From Chelonoidis abingdonii (lineage: Eukaryota; Chordata; Testudines; Testudinidae), in contig NC_133771.1 of the NCBI RefSeq assembly GCF_003597395.2, forward strand, positions 46,203,404 through 46,267,403: a stretch of DNA of 64,000 nt, written 5' to 3'. Made by a program: the position numbers and the translations under genes. The notes beneath the pieces are model-generated. The model searched no databases, had not been told where the DNA came from, and saw nothing but the letters and a program-made list of their open reading frames with translations. Position 1 is the first letter of the stretch. The number at the start of each line of letters is the position of its first letter. Shown piece by piece: positions 32,059 through 41,910 of the stretch.

Positions 32059-32619
32059 TAGGGCCGGTGCAACCATTTAGGCAACCTAGGCAGTCGCCTA
32101 GGGCACTGGCATTTGAGAGGCATGCCATTTTCTTTGGCAGTGACCGTGGTGGCTGGATCTTCAGCCGCCCCAGTTGCCACCGGCATTTAGGCGGAGGGAG
32201 CTGGGGCTGCAGAGTGCAGGGAGGGCCGCCTGCAGCAAGTAAGTGGGGGGCGCAGCATGCAGGGGAACTCCCCACCCCAGCTCACCCCTGCCCTGCCTCC
32301 TCCCTGAACACGCCATGACTGCTTCACTTCTCCCACCTCCCAGGCTTGCGGTGCCTAAGCTTATTGGCACCACAAGCCTGGGAGGCAGGAGAAGTGAAGC
32401 AGCAATGGTGTGGTTGGGGTGCTCGTGCCTGGAGCAGGGGTGCGCTGGGGCTGGGGAGAGGTGCGTCAGGGTGGGGAGCTGCCACAAAGGGGGGCGGCCT
32501 CAGGGCAGAGGGAGGGACTGCCAAGGGGGTTGGGAGCGCCTCAGGGCACGGGAGCTGGGGGGGAATGGCGCAAGGTGGAAGTTTCGCCTAGGGCGCGAAA
32601 CATCCTTGCACCAACCCTG
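32059..32619. mobile_element. hAT-type MITE inside CR1, 561 bp, exact 8-bp duplication
   Basis: Ends 'tagggccggtgcaaccat' and 'atccttgcaccaaccctg' are inverted with few mismatches. The octamer 'aagaggat' is exact at 32051-32058 and 32620-32627. A subterminal pair 'cgcctagggc' occurs at both sides. The interior holds an inverted pair around 'cttctcccacctcccaggct' (32326) and 'gcctgggaggcaggagaag' (32377), a stem with 'taagcttatt' at its tip. Confidence 0.93.
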
Positions 32620-33021
32620 AAGAGGATGGAGTTAGGCTGTTCTCAGTGGTGGCAGATAGCAGAACAAATATAAAAATAATAAAAAATAATAATAAGGGGG
32701 GGAGGGATAGCTCCCTTGGTTTACTCTACTTCCCTGTAAGCCAACCACCCTCCCCTCCCCTCTTTGATCTCCACTTGCAGAGGCCTCCACTTGCAGAGGC
32801 AACAAAGTCATTGCTGTTTCAACTTCATGAATTCCTTATTATTAATTCGTCACACAAATGGGGGGATAACTGCCAAGGTAGCCCAGGAGAAGTGGGGTAG
32901 GAGGGAAGCACTGGGTGGGATGGCAGAGGACGGGAGGAGGAAAGGACAAGGCCACACTGCACTTCAAAACTTATTGAATGACAGCTTTCTGTTGCTTGGG
33001 TAGTCCTCTTGGGTGGAGTGC

Positions 33022-34724
33022 TTAGGTGGCCAGAGGGCCTCCCCCCACCCGCCACATTCTTTGGTATCTGGGTGAGAAGTCTATGGAACTTGAGGAGGAG
33101 AGCAGTTGGTTACACAGGGGCTGCCACAGTGGTCTTTGCTCCTGCTGCCTTTCCTGCACCTGAACAACATGCTGGAGAATATCAGTTTGATCCTCCAGTA
33201 GCCTAAGCATTGCTTCCTGCCTTCTCTCATCATGCTGACGCCACCAATCATCTTGATCCCACCATCTCTCCTCTTGCTCCCGCCACCTGTCCTCATGTTC
33301 ATTTTGTGCTTTCCTGCACTCTGACAGTGTCTGCCTCCAGGCATTCTGCTGGGCTCTTTCAATGTGGGAGGACTGGATGAGCTCAGAGAACACTGAGAAG
33401 CAAGTGCGTTTTTTCACCTTCTAATCTTCGCTAGTCTCTGGGATGGAGGTTACACGGGGAGCGTTGAAATATTTGCAGCTGTGGGAGGAAAAAAAAAGGG
33501 AGAGTAGTATTTAAAAAGATATATTTTAGAGAACAATGGGTAGACTCTTGCACGGTCAACCAAGCTGTTAAGATTACATAGCACATGTGCTCTCTTTACA
33601 AGGTCACATTTTGCCTCTTATATTGAGGGCCTGCTGTAATTGAGATCATACATGCAGGGCCGGCAGGGAACAGAATTTGGCTTGCAGGCAGACATAGTAA
33701 GACACAGTCTTCTGGCTTCTTTAACCTTCATAAGATGTGGGGATGGTTTCAAACACCACCTCATTTCCCATACAAAGCACCCACTGGGTTGCTCATTAAA
33801 AATGGGTTGGCCATTTAAAAAGAGGGGCTGTAGTTTTCAGGTTAACATGCAGCACAAACCCAACTAACCCCCCCTGCCCCCCCACACACACACAATCACC
33901 TCTCCGCCCACCACATGGTTAACAGTGCGGATAATTTCTGTTCAGCCACAGGCAAATAGCCCAGCAGAAATGGCCACCTCTGAATGTCCCCTTAATAAAA
34001 TTCCCCTATTTCAACCAGGTGCCCCTGGGAGTACATCCAGAAGAACTTCACTGAGATGTCCTTGGAGGATTTCCGTTCCATCCTCATACACGTTAGCAGA
34101 CTTGTCCAGTAGCTGTACTCATACCAATGTATCCCAAGTCTTCAGGGCAAATTAATCATTAAACACACTTGCTTTTAAACCATATATTATATTTACAAAG
34201 GTATACTCACCAAAGGTCCCTTCTCTACCTTCAAAGTCTGGGAGCCCACCTTGGGTGGATTGGGAGGGTACTAGATCCAGAGTGAAAAACAGTTGCTGGC
34301 TGTCAGGGAAAATGGTTTCTCCGCTTGCTTGCTGTGCGCTATCTTCCTCATCCTCAAAATCCACATCCCTGTAGCATGAGACTCCATTGACAGAGTCCAC
34401 ACACAGGGGTTGGGTTGTTACAGGGGCACCCCCTAAAATGGCATGCAGCTCATCATAGAAGCAGCATGTCTGGGACTCTAACCTGGAGTAGCCATTTGCC
34501 TCTCTGGTAGGCTGCCTGAGCTCCTTAAGTTTCACACGGCACTGCTGCGGGTCTCTGTTATAACCTCTGTCCTTCCTGCCCTTGGAGATTTTTTCAAATA
34601 TTCTGGCATTTCATCTTTTGGAACAGAGTTCGGATAGCACGGATTCATCTCCTCATACAGCAATCAGATCCAATACCTCCTGTTTTGTCCATGCTGGAAC
34701 TCTTTTGCAATTCTGGAACTTCAT
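33022..34724 (-). pseudogene. Harbinger Myb/SANT-like DNA-binding protein, two exons, pseudogene
   Basis: In PIF/Harbinger elements this accessory protein binds the transposon ends and works with the DDE nuclease in the nucleus. Exon 1 (34724-34211) starts at an ATG and has the trihelix-type region ('WTKQEVLDLIAV', later 'CRVKLKELRQPTREANGYS', 'CFYDELHAILGG'), then an acidic stretch 'DVDFEDEEDSAQQ'. Two in-frame stops occur at 34655-34653 (a Trp position) and 34613-34611. The intron 34210-33479 (732 bp) begins 'gtgagtatac' and ends 'cctcccacag'. Exon 2 has a stop and a frameshift early, then an open stretch 33417-33022 rich in Arg, Glu, Trp and Gln ('WREQEERWWDQDDWWRQHDE', 'LLEDQTDILQHVVQVQERQQ'), a predicted coiled coil. 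Very similar genes are annotated many times in turtle genomes. Not functional here. Confidence 0.85.
33479..34210 (-). other. Intron of the Harbinger Myb-like pseudogene
   Basis: GT-AG borders with a good donor (gtgagt) and a pyrimidine tract ('tttttttttcctcccacag') at the acceptor. It includes a C-rich and (CA)n patch at 33869-33895. Intron retention shows that the copy moved as DNA, not through RNA. Confidence 0.75.
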
Positions 34725-35110
34725 GGTCACTTGTGCTGATGAGCTCTTCATGTTCACCTGTGCTTATCAGCTCTCCATGCTGGGCAACAGGAAACGAAAT
34801 TCAGAAGTTCGCAGGGCTTTTCCTGTCTACCTGGCCAGTGCATTGAGTTGAGAGCGCTGTCCAGAGTGGTCACAATGGAGCACTCTGAGATAGCTCCCAG
34901 AGGCCAATACCATTGAATTGCATCCACACTACCCCAAATTCGACCCAGCAGGGTCAATTTCAGTGCTAATCCCTTTATTGAGGAGGAGAACAGAAATCGA
35001 TTTTAAGAGCCCTTGAAGTCGACAAAAATGATTTTGTCGTATGGACGGATGCAGGGTTAAATCAATCTAACACTGTTAAATTCGACCTAAACTCGTAGTG
35101 TAGACCAGGT

Positions 35111-36303
35111 TTAAAATGAAGGATTAACAATGGTAAACATTCTCCCAATTCATGTTGCATATTCATTTTCACTATGCTCATGATCTTTATTCTTCTCTAT
35201 TTGGAAACAGGCTTTTTATTTGGAGATGTGCTATGCCCGGCTCATGAGACAGCTGATGGTGTCCAACACCATCAGGTGATCCAGAGACATCTATACAGAA
35301 CACATCATGGGACGTCATCAATACCAGCTCTAATAACCAAGCCCTCCGACTATAGAAATAATCCACTTCCTTCCCTGACGAATCAAGGGACGCACCCCAC
35401 CCATGTACTTATTCGCTACACTGATACTGACTTGGCTCTTAATACATTCCATGGGTGGCGTACACAAACCCACTTATCCAGTGACACTTTAAACACTCCT
35501 GCACCCCAGTCTGGATCTATGCTGGTTATGTGATACATACGTATCTCGTGATCCTTGTAACCAATACCCATAATCCCTCATAACTCAAGCCTGACCCCTG
35601 ATGTACAATATCTTCATCTTAACTTGTGTATATTTAATTTTAAATATTAACTTTAATATAATATTTACTTAGAAAGTTCTACCTATCATGTCTCAGTAAC
35701 TTATATCATGGCTCACTATAATAGCCACATTTTAAATTCCATTAAGGCCTTCCTTTGGACTAGCACAATAATGAGGGAAACAAATGAAGCATTGTAGTAT
35801 CTTGGCCTTCTAGCTAAGAGGAGTGAAAACATTATCTAGTACTGTAATCTGTATAGTACTAAGCAGTTGACATCCTTTTTCGGACAGAGTTTTCTAATTT
35901 TCTCTACATTTAGATTTGATTCTTTCAGTATTTTCTACTAATAGATTCTGGTAAAATAAAACCTCTCATTTTGATTCTCATTCCCAACCCCTGAAGTTGA
36001 CAATTTATTTCAGCTAGTGGCTTTGCAGTAGATTCTTCTTCATTTTGCCATGAAAGTAGGTTTCTTATCCAAGTCAACTTTAATCATATTCTGGCTGTGT
36101 CCAATTCTTTCTTCACTTTCCTTCAACAGAAAAGGCAGGTTTTATGTTTCAATCTTGCCTTTTGCAATGTATAATGTATAACATGCCTACATCCATTAGT
36201 GTCAATTAGAAATATTTAAAACATTTTATGTTAAAATTCCCCTTTTATCCTTGACTAACAAGTCATCTGCGCTAAGCTTTTCTCATCCTTCATAGCTAAC
36301 TAT
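35111..36303. other. No recognisable feature
   Basis: A 119-codon plus frame (35174-35533) has an apolar start but no domain, splice site or repeat similarity I know. I leave it uncalled. Confidence 0.4.
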
Positions 36304-37526
36304 AGAGACTGATCCTGCTTCCATTGAAGTCAATGGGAGATTTGCCACTGATTTCAATTAGACCAGCATTGGGTCCTGGGTTACGAACTGAACTTAACTG
36401 ATCATATGATACTTCTTTTTTCATGGTGTTTATTTTAATACTAGAACTTTTTGTCTCTGCCATACAGAAAAAGAAAGACAGGAGACACTGCTTGAAACAG
36501 ATTTTTCTAGATATTTTGGACTGGACACAAAGCCCATTGAAGTCCACAGAAGTCTTTCCACTGAATTAAATGGGTTTTTGATCAGGACCCAACTACAACA
36601 TGGATCTTTGATAGGAATATGCAATATAAAGAATAAATGATGGACTGGTTGGTAATGGTAAGAAGATTTAGTGGAGATGCAGTCATTCATCAACATCTTC
36701 CAGTCAGTGTTTAAATATGATAAGGAGAAAAGCATGGTGTGGTTTTGCTGCTAAGAATACAGATTCTTAGGAGGAAGATTGGTAATCTAGAATGCACAAA
36801 GGCTGTTCTCAACTGTAGCACATAATGTTTTCCCAGAGCGTAGAGAAATTACATATTGAAAAATGTTTCTATTTCAGGATAGATCTATATAGGGGGAGGG
36901 AGGCAAAAAACATGATTGGATCCAGATTTATTTTTAAAAAGTAACTCAAAATGTCTGTAAACTAGTATAGCCATCTCAAATGTAAAGCTTCCAAGAGAAA
37001 AATCCCTACCCTATTATATGATAAACACCTTATATCAGCTAGAAAACTCATCTTCAGCTAGTCAAACAAAGACAGAAGCACAATTCACTCCCAGAAGTCA
37101 GAATTACATGGACATTTTATATAGCACTTACACTAAAATCATTTAAATATTACTAATTATTCATGGAGCTTCAGCAGTGGCCCTACTTTTGTTCAGAACT
37201 TCAAGAAGACATGGAATTTATAGTTTAAGGCCCCAGTTCTGCAAACAATTATAAACACTGAAGTCTATGGGATTATCCATTTGAATAAAAAGTCAGCATA
37301 TGTAGAAGTATTTCCAGGATGAGGCTCAAGATAGCAAACATCAGACAACTATTCAAATGCATAAAGCACTAAGAGGTGAATAAATCATAGAGGGTTATAA
37401 AAATAACATCACTTCTTTGGCTAGAAAGTTAACATGGGAAAAAATGCTCTGAAAGAGGAGACGGTGGATGATTAATTAAATTATCAGATTTTTAGTCTAG
37501 GAAAAAAAAACATTAGCTCCTCTAGT
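36304..37526. other. Traces of old palindromic MITE cores, otherwise nothing
   Basis: 'ccattgaagtcaatggga' (36331) and 'ggccccagttctgcaaac' (37229) with 'gaagtctatgggatta' are cores of the diffuse MITE family. The minus frames of 83 and 101 codons over 36296-36735 are not supported. Confidence 0.4.
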
Positions 37527-37575
37527 CTTGTATAACACAGGCCATAGAATTTCATCCAGTTACCCTGTATTGAGT
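37527..37575 (-). mobile_element. CR1-type 3' fragment
   Basis: 'gtcttgtataacacaggcca' with 'tagaatttcatccagttacc' matches the segment near 26300 and, inverted, 59640-59690. Confidence 0.55.
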
Positions 37576-37579
37576 CCAG

Positions 37580-38620
37580 GATGGACTGATTTAAATTACC
37601 AATTTTAATCATGATTTAAATCAAACAGGAAACCTTGATGTAAAAATTTATTTTAATCTTGTTTTGCATATGTGCTTAGTTATTTTTCTAAAGAAGGTTG
37701 ATTTTCACCAGTTGGTAGCCATTAAAATGTTAATTTGCAATTAAATTGAGTATTTACATTAAATTTGGTGCTTCCTTGTGATATCCAGGAGGATATAGTA
37801 TATCTACACACATTTATTTAAGCAATTATATAGCTTAATTTACATTTATTCAGATTAATTTTATGTTTGAAAATTGTGAATGATACATTTCTTATTTATT
37901 AGATTAGCTTTTTACTTGTGATTTATGTCAATCTGTATTTGTATGGATATTGGAATTCAATTAAAAGTACACAAAAACACCATTTTAAATTTGTTTTTAC
38001 TAAACAATTCTACTGTAAACATGCTGGATTCATAAGAAAAAAGTTTATCAAAACAGGTTTTGCATTTAAAACTAAACTGATTTATTAAACAAAGGATTAT
38101 TTCTGGTCACCGTGCCCTTCAAAATTTTAGAACCAGTAGATCTCATCCTCTCACACCTGTTTTCCCTCTTTCAATCTATGAATAAAAACAAGATTTCCTT
38201 CAACCTCAACACAACTCCTAATGAGTTCTTAACTTTGAATGAACTAGTCATTGAACTAAATAGTTGAATAAACTGAAATGAAGAAAATATTCTCTCTGTA
38301 CCTGCAGAAGAATCTACTGATGTCAAAAGCTGGTTTAGCACTTCAACAAACTCTGGTTCTAGGTTCTAAACCAGTGACTTCTACTCATTCATTGGTCTGA
38401 TATTCTTTAGAACTTGGCAACAAACATGTATGGCTTAATATTTTTTTTAAAGAAATTAATTTAAATAGATCATATTTTGTTTAAGCCTTAACTTAGGCTG
38501 TTATTTTAAAGATTTCTTTTTAAAAACAAACAAACTTATATTTAATTTAAATTTTAAAATTCCAGTATAAATAAAAATATTTTTTTTTAATATGGCTGCA
38601 GCTAGTTTCAAAGTTAGATG
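37580..38620. repeat. AT-rich interspersed repeat, about 1 kb
   Basis: It starts 'gatttaaattaccaatttta' and 'atcatgatttaaatca' and ends in 'aataaaaatatttttttt'. I recognise internal marks such as 'ttctctctgtacctgcagaa' and 'ggttctaaaccagtgacttc' from a dispersed reptilian repeat. It is probably a non-autonomous DNA element, but clear inverted ends were not found. It follows directly on the CR1 fragment. Confidence 0.5.
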
Positions 38621-38891
38621 GTTTTGGTTTGCTTTTATCAAGTTTTTGTTTTGTTTTTAAATGCAAGTTCACAGTGAGTTACAGTTAATGAACAGTGATT
38701 TTGCCTTAGTTAATTGACTGATTAAAGACAGTTTCTATTTTGTTCTGGCTAACTAACACGGGATGTTTATATCAGTTTACAGTACATTATGGTTTAAACC
38801 AGCCTCTTCCATAGTTATCTAGAAGGAAAGTAAACATCAACAAACAAATGCTCATTGTAAGTAAATGTGGTGGGACTTTGTCTGGCTAGCA

Positions 38892-39968
38892 CGGTGGTTC
38901 TCAAAGTGGGGGGCATGCCCATGGAAGAACATTCAAGAGGGTGTGCAGCAGGGCAGGGAAGGAGTACTACAATTCCAGCCCCTCTCCAACCCTAGACTAG
39001 CTCTGCTCTCATTATCTCTCTGCCCCCAGACCAGCTCCAACCCCAGCCCCAGCTCCACTCCACTCCCTGTTCTGCCCCCAACCTGGCTCTTCCCTCATTC
39101 TCTTTCTGCCCCCAGACCAGCTCTGCATCTAACCCCAGCTCCGCCCCCATCCCCAATTCCACCCCCAGCTCCAGCTTCAGCCCATGCTCTGCTGCTGAGG
39201 AAGCCTCAGCTGTGCCGTAATGGAGGAGGGCTGTAGACATGTGGCCTCCCCCCTGCAGCACGTTCTGCTGGTTACTTCTGGGAATTAGCTCAGTTCCAGC
39301 TCCAGAGCACCCTCTGCAGGCCGGTGATCCACCTGTCCTCTGGCCCCATGTCCCTTCCTGGACCTGGTGCCCTTGTATGTGGAGTGCTGCCCCCAAGCAG
39401 TCACCTCTTTCTCTGAGAGTTTCCCCTTCCTGGGGGACCCCCACCCTCTATTCCCACTTTGCCTCAGTATATGGCTACTGCCCAGTCTCCATCTCACCTC
39501 TATTCACTGGGGCAGACTGCTGTATCAACCACTCATCATAGGCAACAGGGTTTGGACCTGCTGCCCTCTGCAACCCCCAGTACCTTTTAGCCTAATGCTA
39601 GGCCTCAGCCTAGGGCTTTCTAGGCTAGAGCTCCCCTGCTCCTCAGCCTTGCTCCCCTCAGGTACTTTTTGTCTCTCACTCCCAACAGCCAGGCCCATCT
39701 CCCTCTATAGCTAGAAAGAGACTGACTGCTTCTAGCTCCTCTGGCCTTCTTATGAGGACCCATTGCTCAGTTTGGGGCATGGCCCCAGCTGCAGCCACTT
39801 CCCCAATCAGCCCAGCCTAAAGGCTGCTTTCTCCAGCCACAGCCCCTTCCCAAGACTGTTTTTAACCCCTTCAGGGCAGGAGCAGGGGTCCACCCTGCTA
39901 CAGGGGCACAGACAGATTCCATTGCTAATAAGGAGGGGGGCATGACTGGAAAAGTTCGAACACCATAG
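38892..39968. mobile_element. hAT-type non-autonomous element split by an LTR
   Basis: Left end 'cggtggttctcaaagtgggg' with 'ggcatgcccatgg'; right end 'ggggcatgactggaaaag' and 'ttcgaacaccatag'. The ends are inverted and degenerate. Flanks ggctagca and ggcttagc(a) suggest an aged 8-bp duplication. Excluding the LTR (39232-39902) leaves about 400 bp, of which 38995-39200 is a C-rich 'cagctcc' and 'ccccca' array. The 123- and 150-codon frames over it follow from this composition. Confidence 0.7.
39232..39902 (-). mobile_element. Solo LTR inside the hAT element, 671 bp
   Basis: Plus-strand ends are 'tgtagacatgtgg' and 'ccaccctgctaca', with inverted TGTAG...CTACA. Flanking pentamers agggc and ggggc are 4 of 5 equal. 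The minus orientation starts 'tgtagcagggtggacccctg', which I know as the start of a turtle LTR. There is no internal region. Confidence 0.72.
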
Positions 39969-39976
39969 GGCTTAGC

Positions 39977-41787
39977 AGAAAGTAAAGGACTAATGGCTTC
40001 TTTAATGGTCCCCATTGCCCATGTTCTGATAGGAGAACAAAGGGAGCGATACCTAATTGAGCCAAGGCGGGGACCAGAATGATTGATTCAGGTGGGGCCA
40101 CAGACCCACCAGGCACATTAGTGAGAAAGGGTATTAATACCCTGTACCCCTCAGTCAGAACCCTCTGTCATCACAGACCATTAGCACCCACCTTCCCATT
40201 CATGGGATCAGTATAGGACTAGGGTTTTCATGATCTGCTATGGTCTTTACACTAGACTGGTTTAGGCAAGGTAGGCTTTTTCACCTTCCAACACTAGGTC
40301 AGGGACCTGGTGAAGGAGGTAAGATCAAGATTTTGCAGCTGAGTAGTTAGCATGTGTGGCAAATATCAAGGGCAGGTATTCATTACAGAAGGGATATGAT
40401 TACATGATAAACAGGAGTTGGACATGGATTTATGGGAAGACCTCCTCTGGAGAAGATGGGTTGAGGCTCCTAATGTCTGGTTCTACAGGGGACACCCCTC
40501 TTATAGCCCCCCTTAATGTTATACAAGAGGAGGGTGGGACCAGGTTGGGAAAGGGAAGGGCTGACAGTAATCCTTCCAAATAGATAGAAATGATTAAGAA
40601 AAGAATGATGACCTGCCCTATACAGTTTATTGCCAGAAATGCCTAAGTAAACCACTGCCTCTTGTCTTTCTTCCTGCATGGCCAAGATAATTAACATGCA
40701 GGCAAAGATCACATTTCAGAAAAATGGCACTGCTTTTGGGTGGGTACTTTTCAATTAATTGCATGTTAGCCAGTCACGGCTGTGAGAACTGGTTCATGAT
40801 TATCGTTAGCTGCGTGCTTGATCAACATGTCCGAAAGAGAAATCAAGCCAAAAAGCGAGTGCCTAATAGCCTGGTACACCTGGATATTTTCCATTAAAAT
40901 CCAATGGAGGTTGCAGCATTTCCCTGGTTTCCTGGTCCCAAGAAGCATAGCAACAATAAATGAAAAAAAATGTTTACAAGATTCAGCACCAGTGAGAGAT
41001 CAGCATAAATGAAGAAAACATTATGGTTAGACAACTTTACAACATAGTCCAGGTTGTGATTTCAGTGAGCAGAAGGCTGCCAGGGCTCAAGAACAGTTCT
41101 CAACTGTCAAGTATGTAACTGGTTTTATGGAAGATGTATGTATAACAATTATTCCTAGTAGGGTTACACTGATAAGTATGCAGTGTTTGTTTCCACAGGA
41201 GTGGACTGCATTTGCTCTATTGGGACTGTGCTTTTTCTATGCCTTCTTTTTCTTCTTGCAAACAAAAATAAACTGGTTCATAAACTGGCTGCACCAGCCA
41301 TAATTGCTCCACAATGCAACCTCAGAAGATGCAAGAGAAGTGGCTTTTTCACACTATGTGTCTGCAGAAATTTGCAGCTATTTTTGTTAGTTCACTGTGC
41401 TACTGTAGCATTGGCAGGATCCAGCGCAATGTACTGCTTTACCAAGTGTGCTACAAAGTGGTTGTGCTGATACATAAAGTGCATCTGCCACCCCCACTTA
41501 TGCAAATTAAGTGGCTGGCAGCAAGTCTAAATGTAAAACCAAAGTAGGATTTTTCAGCCTTTATTTATAAAAGATGCAAAAATATTATAATATAGGTACC
41601 ATAGTAGTAAGAAAACTAACAGGTTGTGTCTGAATCAAATTAAAGTTTATGTAATGCAAACATTCACTCTCACTGTTTGTTTGTATTGCGCTAAAGATGT
41701 CATTCAGGATTAGGGTCCCATTGTCTAAGGCACTATATAAAAACAATGAAAAGACTGTTGGTATCCCACAAACCTTGCACTAAGAAA
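39977..41787. other. No recognisable feature
   Basis: About 1.8 kb. The 95- and 77-codon overlapping frames at 41183-41547 have no domain. No repeat ends seen. Confidence 0.4.
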
Positions 41788-41910
41788 GCCAGATTCTGAT
41801 CTTCTTTCTTACATTGACTAGCATCTTATTCCACAAATATCTCCAATGACTTTGGTGAAGCTACTTATGGAGTAAGGTGCTATTCACTGTAGCAATCAAA
41901 AGGATCAGGC
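41788..41910. mobile_element. Old palindromic MITE
   Basis: The left arm ('gccagattctgatcttc', 'ttacattgactagcatctta') and right arm ('taaggtgctattcactgtag', 'aggatcaggc') mirror around 'ccaatgactttgg'. Confidence 0.55.

Larger units (their letters stand above)
31545..32665 (+). mobile_element. CR1-type LINE 3' fragment split by two hAT MITEs
   Basis: Three pieces join into one CR1 3' segment: 31545-31627 ('gggattgtttagtctgcaaa', 'agaagagtgaggg'), 32024-32058 ('ccttcaactacctgaaaggg', 'ggttcc') and 32620-32665 ('gttaggctgttctcagtgg', 'gcagatagcagaaca'). Translation of the joins follows the CR1 C-terminal order (GLFSL-KRR, YLKGGSKEDG, RLFSVVAD). It breaks off at about 32665 in an A/T-rich simple tract. 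Confidence 0.8.
32701..35110 (-). mobile_element. PIF/Harbinger element carrying a Myb/SANT-like gene, left end truncated
   Basis: The right terminus 'cgtagtgtagaccagg' (35110) is shared with 155-170 and starts a 5' region with degraded 'aaatcgattt' blocks. The Myb-like pseudogene (33022-34724) follows, then a 3' untranslated part to about 32701 with a doubled 'ctccacttgcagaggc' (32770-32801). The left terminus is absent, and CR1/hAT sequence adjoins after an A/T simple tract. No DDE transposase frame occurs within it, so as seen it is a Myb-only derivative. Confidence 0.72.

Noticed and set aside
31644..32673. About a dozen overlapping frames of 60-125 codons on both strands
   Set aside because: All lie within two GC-rich hAT MITEs inserted in CR1; stop-poor because of G/C content.
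35174..35533. 119-codon plus frame with an apolar start, possible secreted peptide
   Set aside because: No acceptor/donor, no repeat or protein similarity known to me, and it starts next to a transposon end.
38992..39444. Minus frame of 150 codons, Gly/Glu/Leu-rich
   Set aside because: Covers the C-rich array of a hAT element and runs into an LTR; composition-driven.
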